DNA of 64,000 bases from positions 534,912 through 598,911 of the forward strand of contig CAVUCK010000005.1 of assembly GCA_963739975.1 (NCBI GenBank), given 5' to 3'. This stretch comes from JALZMG01 sp963739975. GTDB taxonomy: Bacteria > Actinomycetota > Acidimicrobiia > Acidimicrobiales > Ilumatobacteraceae. Shown piece by piece: positions 33,392 to 42,169 of this stretch. The notes beneath the pieces were generated by a model. That model was not told the origin of the DNA, searched no databases, and worked only from the letters and a program-made list of their open reading frames with translations. How positions within the stretch are numbered: the first letter of the stretch is position 1; each line of letters starts with the position of its first letter. The translations under genes and the position numbers were made by a program.

Positions 33392-34465
33392 TTGGTGGCA
33401 CTGGGCGCGTTCCCGACCCGTCACGACGCCGAACACGCACTGCGTCTGGCAGTCGGCGATCAAGCTCGCGGCGAGTGGATCAGCCCGCACGCCGGGCAAC
33501 TGACCCTCGAGGCCTATGCCACCGAATGGCTGGCGCACCGCTCGACGATCCGCCCCCGGACGCGCGAGCTGTACGAGTCGCTGCTGCGCAACCATGTCCT
33601 GCCCGTCCTCGGGGCGGTGCCACTGGCGGCACTCACCCCTCGGCTCGTCCGCCAGTGGCACGCCCGGCTAATCGACGGCGCATCGATCGGCGCGGTGACC
33701 GTCGCCAAGACCTACCGGCTGCTGCGCACCGTCCTGACCACAGCGATCGAAGACGGCCTGATCAGCCGCAATCCATGCGTGATCAAGGGGGCCGGCGTCG
33801 AGCGGAGCGCCGAGCGACCGACCGCGACCATCGCCCAGGTGTACGCCATCGCCGACGCCGTCGACCCTCGCTATCGCATGCTCGTCCTGCTGGCCACATT
33901 CACGTCATTGCGCTTGGGCGAGCTGGCTGCGCTCACCCGACGGCGCGTCGACCTCGACACCGGGCTAATCACCATCAGCGAAGCGGCCAGCGAGCTCAAC
34001 GACGGTACCCGCACCCTCGACGCCCCCAAAACGCCCGCCAGCCACCGCATCGTCGCCGTCCCGCCGGCGCTGCTCGGCGAGCTGCGCACCCACCTCGGCC
34101 GATACTCCGAGCGCGGTCGAGACGGCCACGTCTTCGTCGGACCGCTCGGCGGGCCACTGCGTCGGAGCAACTGGTACAAGGTGTGGCGTCCGGCAGTGAC
34201 TGCCCTCGGACTTGCAGAGCTGCATTTCCACGACCTCCGACACACCGGCAACACGCTCGCCGCAGCAACCGGTGCGTCGACCCGGGAGCTGATGAGCCGG
34301 ATGGGCCACTCGTCCAGCCGCGCGGCCCTGCACTACCAACACGCCTCGCCCGAGCGCGAACTGGCGATCGCTCAGCGGCTCAGCGACATGATCGCCGCCG
34401 TGCCGCTGCCACCGGCGCCAAGTGACGCGGAGGAATCGCGACCCCTAGCGGCCGCGCAGGAGTAG
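33392..34465 (+). CDS. Phage-type tyrosine integrase, N-terminus frameshifted
   Basis: 357 aa from a TTG. An SAM-like core-binding domain (LEAYATEWLAHRSTIRPRTR) precedes the catalytic domain: TSLRLGELAALTRRRVDLD (Arg I), DAPKTPASHRIV (Lys), FHDLRHTGNTLAAATGAS (H-x-x-R), MGHSSSRAALHYQHAS (His and nucleophile Tyr). All catalytic residues are intact. The ancestral start is probably the ATG at 33292 after GGAGGGAGGGACGA; an extra base near 33325 makes a TAG there, so the arm-binding N-terminus (ending GSGALRKLPSGRWQARV) is out of frame. Likely integrates the island at tRNA-Gly. Confidence 0.85.
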   Translation: MVALGAFPTRHDAEHALRLAVGDQARGEWISPHAGQLTLEAYATEWLAHRSTIRPRTRELYESLLRNHVLPVLGAVPLAALTPRLVRQWHARLIDGASIGAVTVAKTYRLLRTVLTTAIEDGLISRNPCVIKGAGVERSAERPTATIAQVYAIADAVDPRYRMLVLLATFTSLRLGELAALTRRRVDLDTGLITISEAASELNDGTRTLDAPKTPASHRIVAVPPALLGELRTHLGRYSERGRDGHVFVGPLGGPLRRSNWYKVWRPAVTALGLAELHFHDLRHTGNTLAAATGASTRELMSRMGHSSSRAALHYQHASPERELAIAQRLSDMIAAVPLPPAPSDAEESRPLAAAQE

Positions 34466-35157
34466 CAGTGCGTCGTCCTGCCGATCGGAGTCTGCCCCTC
34501 CGCAGCGCGGAACCCGGTGCGTGCCGTGGCTCTGTCGCCGCGAGCAAACACCAGTGGTCGGATGCCGATCGCCGACTCAGCGCGCTCGTCGCACGCTCGC
34601 AGCACTAGGTGGTCGCATCGCCGACGCTCTCGGCCCCCCTTCGGCCAGCGACCCCGGACGCGGCCGCCCGTGATCATCCCCGCCGTTCGAGCACACGCCG
34701 CCCGGAGCGTTCGGTGCGCGTCCCGCTGGCGCGCCCGGGCCGTGGCGCTGCGCTCGACATCGCTCAAACGGCCCGTTTGACGAACGCCGAGCCGTCGATC
34801 GGAGCGGGTCCGGCGTGATCAACCAACTCGGCGTCGACGCCCCCTACTGACGGGCATGTCGTGCCTTCCACAAAGCCCTCGACCTGGTCCGTTCAGCCGT
34901 CAGCGGCCGGCCCAAGAGACAGCCGCGTGCGCAGAACGTCGGTGTGCGACGTCCTGGAGCGCGGTCGAGCGATGGCGGTAGGGACGCGCCCAGTCGGGGT
35001 TGCCGGAAGCGGATGTCGGGCACATCGCGACAGCCGGTCTCGTGGAGGTTAGGCGGCGGTGGGCGAGGGGCCGTCGCAGGTGGTGCGACAGTCACAAGAT
35101 CCCGGCGGGCACCGCCGCGGCGGCGTGCTGGCCGGTCTCGACGGCGCCGTTGAGGCA
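34466..35157. other. Spacer with dispersed repeat copy A
   Basis: No gene with conserved motifs. At 34649-34722 it holds a copy of the island repeat: GGACGCGGCC, GATCATCCCCG and GCGTTCGGTGCGCGTC. An inverse box (ACGAACGCCGAG) near 34780 could pair with the last. Confidence 0.55.
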
Positions 35158-35562
35158 TCAGATCGGAGCGGGACGTGGCCTGGTGAGGCGGTCGCGGACC
35201 TCGGACCATGCAGGTGGGAGGTCGGTTCCCGGCATGAGGGTGGTGTCGATGTGGGGTTCGTTCATGTGCGGCCCGATGGCGGTCATGGCCCGGACGTGGA
35301 CGTCGGAGCGGACGAAGGCGTGCAGGCTGTCGGCGGAGTCCCAGACTGAAATCGTCCAGAACGTCTTGCGGATCAGGTCGGCCTTGAGCGAGTAGCCGAC
35401 GAGCCCGTCGCTGCGGGCCAGTTCACGGGCGATCTGCCATGTGGCCCGCATGACCGCGGGGATGCGGGTGTGCCGGCGAAGTGGGAGCCGGGTGATGGTC
35501 ACGACGTAGCTGACGTCGGGGTCGACGGTGGTTGTGGCACGCCAGGGCAGTGGTGGAGCCAT
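35158..35562 (-). CDS. Antibiotic-biosynthesis-monooxygenase-like (ABM/DUF3291) protein
   Basis: 134 aa with a ferredoxin-like dimeric barrel pattern: VSYVVTITRLPLRR, TWQIARELARSDGLVGYSLK, KTFWTISVWDSADSLHAFVR (the conserved strand-loop of ABM proteins) and RSDVHVRAMTAIGPHMNE. Family members include small monooxygenases and spheroidene-monooxygenase-like proteins; activity unknown. Its start lies one base from the stop of the 75-aa gene upstream, so the two are coupled. Confidence 0.7.
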   Translation of the reverse strand: MAPPLPWRATTTVDPDVSYVVTITRLPLRRHTRIPAVMRATWQIARELARSDGLVGYSLKADLIRKTFWTISVWDSADSLHAFVRSDVHVRAMTAIGPHMNEPHIDTTLMPGTDLPPAWSEVRDRLTRPRPAPI

Positions 35563-35563
35563 C

Positions 35564-35791
35564 TCAGTGCACCTCCAAGGTGTTCGGAACGGGACGTATC
35601 GAGACGAGGGCGACGCCGAACGATTCGAGGAGGGCGAGCAGCCCGTAGAGCGCGGCGGTATCGAGGATCTGGCCGGTGAGAACCGTGGTCGCGTCGTCCG
35701 TTTCCTGGTGGAACGTGTCCAGGTCTGCGGCCAGGGCCGTTGGCAGTCTGCCGGTCAGTTCGATGACGTAGGTCGTCGTCGTCTGGGTCAC
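35564..35791 (-). CDS. Small hypothetical protein (75 aa)
   Basis: Not recognised. TYVIELTGRLPTALAADLDT, TTVLTGQILDTAALYGLLAL and LESFGVALVSIRPVPN suggest a beta-strand, then a helix, then a strand, as in small actinobacterial proteins of the DUF-like kind near LuxR/MalT genes. It precedes the ABM-like gene by one base and so is probably co-transcribed. It lies 51 bases after the stop of the large LuxR gene on the same strand. Confidence 0.6.
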   Translation of the reverse strand: MTQTTTTYVIELTGRLPTALAADLDTFHQETDDATTVLTGQILDTAALYGLLALLESFGVALVSIRPVPNTLEVH

Positions 35792-35842
35792 GGCTCGAGT
35801 GTCGGCGCGGCTGTGCGATCGTGCTTCGCCCTGGAGGGTGAT

Positions 35843-37870
35843 TCAGAGCAGGTTCACCTTGCGGGCCGCTTCGACGGCCTCGTGGCGGGTGTTGACGCCG
35901 AGCTTGCGGTAGAGGCCGCGCGTGTGTGTCTTGATCGTGTTGGGCGAGAGGTACAGCTCCTTGGCGATCTCTCGCGGGGTGAGAGGAGACGGCAGCAGCC
36001 GCAACACCGACATCTCTCGTCCGGTGAGCTGTTCGACCAGCTCGGGCGTGTTGCGACGCAGCGTCGTGTTGGCGAGCCGTCGGCGGACGGCGTCGGCTTG
36101 TCGCTCACGGGGGACGTGATGGACACGGGCCACCAGTGGTTCGGCGATGTTGAAGTGGTGGGCGGCGTCGGCGGGTCGCCCTTCGTCGAGGAGGAGCTCG
36201 GCCATGGTGAGGTGGGCGACCGCAGCTTCGGGATGGTCGGCCAGCGCCTCGGCGTCGGCGAATCGGAGGGCGCCGATTGCCGCGGCCGTTGCGTCCGCGG
36301 GGCGTCCGGCTCGCCGGTGGATGTCAGCAAGGTGTGATCTGGCGATCAGCGAGACGATGCTCAGCCCGTAGGGTTCCCCAAGCTCGAGCGCCTGGGTAAA
36401 CGACGCCGCGGCAGCGTCGAGATCGCTGTCGGCGAGCAGGGCCCGGCCTTCGATCAACAGGAGCGACGTGCGGGCCCGGGGCTCGTCGACGGGCACCAGC
36501 GGCAAGGCGGCACGCGCCGTGGCGAGTGCCTGGTCGGGTTCGTCGTTGGCGATCAGTCGACCGGCTTGGAGGACCATCACCTCGGCTCTCGTCAGGTCGC
36601 CGGTCGGTTCGATGGATGCCGCCAGGTCGCGGACGGCGTCCCAGTCGCCGGCGTGGTGCGCCGCCCATGCTGCCGCGAGCGTGAGACCTGGTCGCGTTCG
36701 GAGCGCTGCGGGCGGCAGCTGATGCACCCAGTCCCGCAGCGTCCTGCCCCTTCCCTGGCCGATGAGGAGCCATCGCTGGTCCTCGATGAGCGCGGCGGCT
36801 CGGTCGGTGTCACCGGCGGCGAGCAGGTGGCGCACGGCGTCACCGGTGTGGCCGTTGGCGAGCAGCCAGTCAGCGGCGGCCCGGTGCCGGGGTCGCGGAT
36901 CGTCGACTTGGAGGCGAAGCCATCCGGCGAAGAGGTGGTGATAGCGAAACCAGCGGCGCCGCTGATCGAGAGGCAGGACAAACAAGTTGCGCCGTTCGAG
37001 CTCCTCCAGGATCTGCTGCGCATCAGCCGCCCCGGTGACTGCGTCGCACAGCGGTGCGGACAGCCGCTCGAGGACGGCGGTGTCGACCAGGAACGCCCGG
37101 AGCCGATCGGACAGCGAGGTAATGACCTCGTCGCGGAAGTAGTCGAAGACGTGTCGATGATCCGCGGTGAAGGCGTCGACGACCGTGGTGGGGTTGTCGC
37201 TGACACCGGCCGACAGCCCGACGAGCTGGATCGCCGCCACCCACCCGTCGGTGCGCTCGACGAGTCGCTGGGCGTGGAGGGGCGGCAGCGTGACGCCTGC
37301 GATCCGGCCGAACACGGCCGCCGTCTCATCGGTGTCGAACCGCAGCCCGTCGAAGCGCAGCTCGCGCAACGCCCCGTGCGAGCGGAGCCTCGACAGCGCC
37401 AGGGGCGGGTCATGTCGGGTGACGATCACCAGCCGCAGCGCTGCCGGTGCTTCGACGAGGAGCTGGTCGACACCGGCATGGATGACGGGATTGCTGACGA
37501 CGTGGTAGTCGTCGAGCACCACCACGACGGGTCCGGTGGACTGCTCGGCGAGCGATGTGGCGATCCAGCGGGCGTCGACCGTGTCGGTCGGCTCGAGGTG
37601 CAGGGCGGCGCCGATGGACGGCCAGAACAGGGCCGGATCGTTGTCCTCGACGTCGAGGGAGTACCAGGCGCTACCGCCGTCTCGGCGTGCGACCCAGCCG
37701 CTCACGGCCGACGACTTCCCGGACCCTGCGGGGGCCGAGACGAGCACCAGCGCCGCCTCGAGCACCGCCGCCTCGAACACGGCGTCGAGCCTCGGGCGTG
37801 GGACGTGGCTGCGCGGGAGCGGCGGCGTGACCAGGGCCCCCGGCCGGGTCGGCATCGCCATGGCGGGCAT
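35843..37870 (-). CDS. MalT-like LuxR-family ATP-dependent regulator
   Basis: 675 aa. P-loop LVSAPAGSGKSSAVSGWVAR (near 40-50), Walker B VVVVLDDYHVVSNPVIHAGV, VTRHDPPLALSRLRSHGAL (sensor region), a winged-helix/TPR arm (LDQRRRWFRYHHLFAGWL, many helical repeats), and a C-terminal LuxR HTH: LTGREMSVLRLLPSPLTPRE, IAKELYLSPNTIKTHTRGLY. It belongs to the LAL/MalT STAND group. The start is one of several ATGs (37870, 37861, 37855). It is divergent from the MMPL transporter with about 115 bases between, and likely controls it and the two small genes downstream. Confidence 0.9.
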   Translation of the reverse strand: MPAMAMPTRPGALVTPPLPRSHVPRPRLDAVFEAAVLEAALVLVSAPAGSGKSSAVSGWVARRDGGSAWYSLDVEDNDPALFWPSIGAALHLEPTDTVDARWIATSLAEQSTGPVVVVLDDYHVVSNPVIHAGVDQLLVEAPAALRLVIVTRHDPPLALSRLRSHGALRELRFDGLRFDTDETAAVFGRIAGVTLPPLHAQRLVERTDGWVAAIQLVGLSAGVSDNPTTVVDAFTADHRHVFDYFRDEVITSLSDRLRAFLVDTAVLERLSAPLCDAVTGAADAQQILEELERRNLFVLPLDQRRRWFRYHHLFAGWLRLQVDDPRPRHRAAADWLLANGHTGDAVRHLLAAGDTDRAAALIEDQRWLLIGQGRGRTLRDWVHQLPPAALRTRPGLTLAAAWAAHHAGDWDAVRDLAASIEPTGDLTRAEVMVLQAGRLIANDEPDQALATARAALPLVPVDEPRARTSLLLIEGRALLADSDLDAAAASFTQALELGEPYGLSIVSLIARSHLADIHRRAGRPADATAAAIGALRFADAEALADHPEAAVAHLTMAELLLDEGRPADAAHHFNIAEPLVARVHHVPRERQADAVRRRLANTTLRRNTPELVEQLTGREMSVLRLLPSPLTPREIAKELYLSPNTIKTHTRGLYRKLGVNTRHEAVEAARKVNLL

Positions 37871-37986
37871 CTCACCAGTCTCGCGGCGCACGTTCACATC
37901 GTGGGGTGAAGCGGCTTCACCCCGATCGTTCTCATGCTCGGTCCCGGGCGGCGACCCGGCCGCCATGGACAGATGGAGGTATCGAG

Positions 37987-40137
37987 GTGCTCGACCACCT
38001 TGCCCAGTTCGCCTACCGTCGGCGCCGCACCGTCGTCATCGCCTGGCTCGCGCTCCTGGTGGTCGCGGTGATAGTGGGCGGCCGATTCGGCGGTGACGAC
38101 ACCACCGACTACGGCACACCGGGGTCGGAATCATCGGCCGCCAACGACCTCGTCGCCGACCGCTTCCCGGCGGGGTCCGGCGACACCATCAACGTCGTGT
38201 GGCGGGCGCCCGACGTCACGGCCCCCGCCGCGCAGGGACGCGTGCGGGACGTGCTCGACCGGGCCGCCGCCCTCGACCATGTGATCGGCGTGGTCAAAGG
38301 TCCGACCTCCGAGGACGGCACCGTCGGGTACGCCACGATGCAGCTCGACACGTGGGACATGCCCGTCGAGGTCACCAACGAACTCGTCGCGCTCGCCGAG
38401 GCGGCCGACGGCGACGGGTTCACCGTCGACGTCGGAGGCAACCCGGTGCAGACCGCCGAACAAGGCGAGGTGAGCAGCGAAGGCATCGGGTTGATCGTCG
38501 CCGCCGTGATCCTGCTGGTCAGCTTCGGATCGGTGCTGGCGATGGGGTTACCGATCCTGTCGGCGATCCTCGGCGTCGGCGTCGCGACCGGTCTCATCGC
38601 CCTGCTCGCCAACCTGGTCGACGTCCCCGACTGGGCCACCTCGGTCGCAACGATGATCGCAATCGGCGTCGGCATCGACTACTCGCTGCTCATCGTCACC
38701 CGATACCGGGCGGCGCTCCAACGAGGGCTCGACCCCGAGGCAGCGGTGGGCGAGGCGGTCGGCACCGCCGGCCGCGCCGTCGTGTTCGCCGGGCTGACGG
38801 TGATGGTCAGCCTCCTCGGCATGATCGTCATGAACCTGCCGTACCTGTACGGGGTGGCGATCGGCTCGGCCCTCGCGGTCGGCGTCATGGTCGCCCTGTC
38901 GGTCACCCTGCTGCCCGCCGTGCTCGGCTTCGTCGGCCACCACATCGACCGTCTGCGCGTGCCGTTCGTCAAGGCGAACCGGCCCGGCCCTTCACTGGCG
39001 TTCCGGTGGAGCCGGGCGATCCAGCACCGGCCGTGGCGGGCGGCGTTCGCCGGGCTCGTGCTGCTCCTGGTGCTGTCGGCGCCGGCGCTGTCGTTGCGGC
39101 TCGGCTTTCCCGACGCCGGTAACGGCCCCGAGTCGCTCACCAGCCGCCGGGCCTACGACACCCTCACCGACGCGTACGGACCCGGCCACAACGGGACGTT
39201 GCTCGTCGTCGCCGACCTCGCGGCCGGCGGGACCCTCGCCGACGTGGACGCGTTGCGGTCGGCGCTCGCTGCCGTCGACGGGGTCGACGCGGTCACCCCG
39301 CCAGCGGTAAACGAGGCCGGTGACACGGCCGTGCTCGGTGTCGTCCCGTCGACATCACCCCAGGACGAAGCAACTGAAGCATTGCTGCGAACTGTGCGCG
39401 ATGACGTCATTCCGACGAGCGTCGCCCGCACCGGCATCGACGCCCGAGTCGGAGGCTTGACCGCGTCGTTCCTCGACCAGAACCAGACCATCGCCGACCG
39501 GCTCCCGTTGTTCATCAGCGCCGTCGTCGGTCTCAGCCTGTTGCTGCTGCTGGTCGTGTTCCGATCGGTGCTCGTCGCCGCCAAGGCCGGGGTCATGAAC
39601 CTGCTCAGCGTGTTCGCCGCCTACGGCGTCGTCAGCCTGGCCGCCAGCGGCGGATGGTTCGGCGAGCTGTTTGGCATCCACGAACCGACCCCGGTGCCCG
39701 GCTTCATCCCACTGATGATGTTCGCCATCCTCTTCGGGCTCAGCATGGACTACGAGGTCTTCTTGCTGTCGAGGATCCGCGAAGAGCACAACCGCAGCGG
39801 TGACAACAGCCGCTCCGTCGCTGATGGCCTCGCCGCCACCGCCCGAGTGATCACCGCCGCAGCGGCGATCATGGTCGCCGTATTCGGCGCCTTCGTGCCC
39901 AGCGACCAGGTCTTCCTCAAGCTCGTCGGCCTCGGCATGGCCACCGCGATCCTGCTCGACGCCACCGTCGTGCGAATGGTGCTCGTCCCGGCGTCGATGC
40001 AACTGCTCGGCGAACGCAACTGGTGGCTCCCCCATTGGCTCGACCGAGTCCTTCCCAACCTCGATATCGACGGACCAGCCCACGTGGCCGCACCGGCCGA
40101 AACGAACGACCCGGCCGCCGAGCCGGTCGCAGCCTGA
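37987..40137 (+). CDS. MMPL/RND family transporter
   Basis: 716 aa, about 11-12 spans in two halves. The first span is RTVVIAWLALLVVAVIVGG, then a periplasmic loop; SVATMIAIGVGIDYSLLIVT and the second-half ILFGLSMDYEVFLLSRIREE carry the D-Y pairs used for proton relay, followed by AVFGAFVPSDQVFLKLVGLG. In Actinobacteria such proteins export lipids, siderophores or drugs. GTG at 37987 is set by GGAGG at 37974. The cupin gene follows after 8 bases, so both form an operon under the divergent LuxR regulator. Confidence 0.9.
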   Translation: MLDHLAQFAYRRRRTVVIAWLALLVVAVIVGGRFGGDDTTDYGTPGSESSAANDLVADRFPAGSGDTINVVWRAPDVTAPAAQGRVRDVLDRAAALDHVIGVVKGPTSEDGTVGYATMQLDTWDMPVEVTNELVALAEAADGDGFTVDVGGNPVQTAEQGEVSSEGIGLIVAAVILLVSFGSVLAMGLPILSAILGVGVATGLIALLANLVDVPDWATSVATMIAIGVGIDYSLLIVTRYRAALQRGLDPEAAVGEAVGTAGRAVVFAGLTVMVSLLGMIVMNLPYLYGVAIGSALAVGVMVALSVTLLPAVLGFVGHHIDRLRVPFVKANRPGPSLAFRWSRAIQHRPWRAAFAGLVLLLVLSAPALSLRLGFPDAGNGPESLTSRRAYDTLTDAYGPGHNGTLLVVADLAAGGTLADVDALRSALAAVDGVDAVTPPAVNEAGDTAVLGVVPSTSPQDEATEALLRTVRDDVIPTSVARTGIDARVGGLTASFLDQNQTIADRLPLFISAVVGLSLLLLLVVFRSVLVAAKAGVMNLLSVFAAYGVVSLAASGGWFGELFGIHEPTPVPGFIPLMMFAILFGLSMDYEVFLLSRIREEHNRSGDNSRSVADGLAATARVITAAAAIMVAVFGAFVPSDQVFLKLVGLGMATAILLDATVVRMVLVPASMQLLGERNWWLPHWLDRVLPNLDIDGPAHVAAPAETNDPAAEPVAA

Positions 40138-40145
40138 GGAGGGCA

Positions 40146-40475
40146 ATGATGGAACACGAACTCGACGGATGGGACATCGTCCACGGCGCCGACGCCGACT
40201 GGATGCCATGGGGCGGCGAAGGCCCCCCCGCCCGAGCGAAGGTGCTCGGCACCGGTGACGGCTACGCCCTCGTGCTCGTCGAAGCCGCCACCGGCTACAC
40301 CGGCACACCGCACGACCACATCCATCCCGAAATCTCCTACGTCATCGCCGGCGCCGTCGAACACCAAGGCGTCCCGATGACTGCAGGCGACGGGTACATC
40401 GCATCAGCCGGATCCGTCCACACCGGCTTCACGGTCACCTCCAACGCGACGTACGTGTTGGCGTTCAAGCTGTAG
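40146..40475 (+). CDS. Small cupin-domain protein
   Basis: 109 aa, single cupin. YTGTPHDHIHPEISYVIAGA carries the H-x-H..E metal set, and GVPMTAGDGYIASAGSVHTG the fourth His. Likely a metal-binding isomerase, dioxygenase or sensor. GAGGAGGGCA precedes the ATG. It follows the MMPL transporter directly, and a perfect hairpin at 40497 ends the unit. Confidence 0.8.
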   Translation: MMEHELDGWDIVHGADADWMPWGGEGPPARAKVLGTGDGYALVLVEAATGYTGTPHDHIHPEISYVIAGAVEHQGVPMTAGDGYIASAGSVHTGFTVTSNATYVLAFKL

Positions 40476-40496
40476 CTGCAGCTCCGTCCACCAAAC

Positions 40497-40522
40497 GGGC
40501 ACCGGCCACACGGCCGGTGCCC
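40497..40522 (+). terminator. Perfect 11-bp stem-loop
   Basis: GGGCACCGGCC (40497-40507), loop ACAC, GGCCGGTGCCC (40512-40522), 21 bases after the cupin stop. Confidence 0.75.
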
Positions 40523-40927
40523 GTACGCGTACCCGTCCCGGTCACGGGCGCGAAGTCAGGCGGGGCGCCGCGTCGATCGTACGCCCCGACTCGGCGTTGC
40601 GTGCGGCCGCTCCAGGCTTCGTCCGGCACGCGGATGGGGGCGCCGGGCCGACCGCTTGACGGTGGTGGAGGCACCGAACAGCCTCCCGTCGACGTTCTGT
40701 AGCGCGGGAGTTCCGGCGGTAGCGGACGCGGTCGGGCGCGATTACAGGACGCAGATATCGGACTGTGAGCAAGCTGTGGACAAGCGTCGTTCGGTGCGTC
40801 TCGATTGCTGATCGGCGCTGGGGTGTCCGTGTCCCTCCGGCACCGCTGAGACTCTGGAGTCGACGAGGCCGGGACCTTGGCTAGCTCCGGTTCGAAAGGT
40901 TCGCCCCGAATCTTGCTTCCCGTGTAG
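40523..40927. other. Spacer with dispersed repeat copy F (40712-40800)
   Basis: No gene seen. The spacer holds CCGGCGGTAGCGGACGCGGT at 40713, GCGATTACAGG, then GATATCGGACTGTGAG near 40754 (also found at 53111 before the IS110 gene), GTCGTTCGGTGCGTCTCG at 40786 and TGATCGGCG near 40808. These boxes are shared with other island spacers. Confidence 0.65.
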
Positions 40928-42091
40928 TCAGCGGGTCAGCTGGAGGCGCAGAGGTTTCGTGTAGTGGCTGTGGTTGTCGATGTCGTGGAGGTAGAAGCTG
41001 GCCTCGAGGGAGGAGTCGTCGACGTCGTAGAGAGCTTGCCAAAACGTCCTGGCTTCTTGGAGTGGCGCCTGGAAGCGCACGGCGGAGAAGTGGTCGCGGA
41101 TGTGGTCGCGGTCGACGATGGCGCCGTCGCCGATGGCTGAGGTGAGTGTGCGCCAGCGGTGGTAGGTGAGGGCGGCGGTGCCGATCGGGCCGTCGTCGTC
41201 GGGGAGCAGTGTCGGGTCGGGCCACCGGTGCAGGAGGTGGTTGGTGCACACGAGCCGTCCGTTGGTTTGCGGGCCGGCGTCGACGATCGTTTCTCGGTTG
41301 CGGCGCGGCGAGTGTTCCCACACGAACGACGCACCGGAGCGGTCGGCGACGACGAAGTGGCAGGGCGTGAAGAAGTAGTAGTGCTTGGCGAGGAGCAAGG
41401 CGGTCTTGGCCTCGTCGACGGTGGCGCAGGTGTCGAGCAGGTAGCGGACGACTTGTTGTTCGGCCAGTCCGACGCGGGGTGTTCCGGTCGGTTCGGGTTC
41501 TGGTGTCTCGTTGTCGGCGAGTAGTGCGACGGTGAGGCCTGCTTCGTTGATGCCGTCCATGGCGCCGAGGAGGTCCATGATCCCGATGACGATCGAGGCG
41601 TAGCCGTTGTCGGGGTGCAGTTCGATGATCCACGGCTCGGCGGCCAGTGGTCGCTCCTGAGGAAGCGGGGGGAGTCCGACGATCTGGGTGAACGTGGCGG
41701 TGGGGAAGTCGAAGTTGCGCGACAGCACGCCGTGGCCGTCCTTGGTGCCGGTGCCGGGGTAGAACGCCACTGAGCAGCCGGCGGGGAGGTCGTAGGTGCT
41801 GAGCCAATCGAGCGCGACGGTTGGGTCGGCGCCGTCGATGCCGAAGTGGTCGGCGACACCGCGGATGCGTGCGGAGTGCGCCGGATAGTGGAGCTCGAAC
41901 CAGCGCCGCCGGGCCCGCTCGGTGAGCGGATCGGCGACGGGTCGAGGGGTTGCGGCGTCGCCGTGGGTGCGGTGCGCCGCTGCGGCGAGCTGGCGTCCGA
42001 TCTGGCGGTCGTCGCCTTCGATGCGCAGATGGCGGACCGTCAAGAAGTCGTCCGGGTTGCCTCCGGCGACGGTGGTTGGTGCTGAGTCCAT
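40928..42091 (-). CDS. C45-type acyltransferase/hydrolase (carcinine hydrolase, isopenicillin-N acyltransferase-like)
   Basis: 387 aa, Ntn-hydrolase. The expected nucleophile cysteine is in PAGCSVAFYPGTGT, followed by VLSRNFDFPTATF (R-N-x-D of the family), DGINEAGLTVALLADNE (N-E-x-G-L) and RLVCTNHLLHRW (C-T-N-H). In relatives the protein cleaves itself before the cysteine and then moves or removes acyl groups (penicillin, beta-alanyl-dopamine, carcinine). ATG at 42091. Divergent from a MarR regulator with two operator-like repeats between, which suggests substrate-induced expression. Confidence 0.8.
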   Translation of the reverse strand: MDSAPTTVAGGNPDDFLTVRHLRIEGDDRQIGRQLAAAAHRTHGDAATPRPVADPLTERARRRWFELHYPAHSARIRGVADHFGIDGADPTVALDWLSTYDLPAGCSVAFYPGTGTKDGHGVLSRNFDFPTATFTQIVGLPPLPQERPLAAEPWIIELHPDNGYASIVIGIMDLLGAMDGINEAGLTVALLADNETPEPEPTGTPRVGLAEQQVVRYLLDTCATVDEAKTALLLAKHYYFFTPCHFVVADRSGASFVWEHSPRRNRETIVDAGPQTNGRLVCTNHLLHRWPDPTLLPDDDGPIGTAALTYHRWRTLTSAIGDGAIVDRDHIRDHFSAVRFQAPLQEARTFWQALYDVDDSSLEASFYLHDIDNHSHYTKPLRLQLTR

Positions 42092-42105
42092 GATGATCCC
42101 TCTAC

Positions 42106-42146
42106 TAGTGCGATCTCGTAGTACACTGGTATAGTGCGAGATCGTA
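42106..42146. promoter_or_regulatory. Paired 15-bp operator-like repeats, candidate MarR sites
   Basis: TAGTGCGATCTCGTA (42106-42120) and TAGTGCGAGATCGTA (42132-42146) are direct repeats at 13 of 15 positions; the inner octamers CGATCTCG and CGAGATCG are also exact reverse complements. Start-to-start distance is 26 bp, in the gap between the C45 gene and marR. Confidence 0.6.
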
Positions 42147-42169
42147 TGAACATTGTCAAGGGTCATCCG

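Noticed and set aside
35046..35053. GTTAGGC, the canonical integron core site
   Set aside because: No partner RYYYAAC at attC distance and no IntI-type extra domain in any recombinase here, so a classical integron is not supported; the repeats are reported as their own family.
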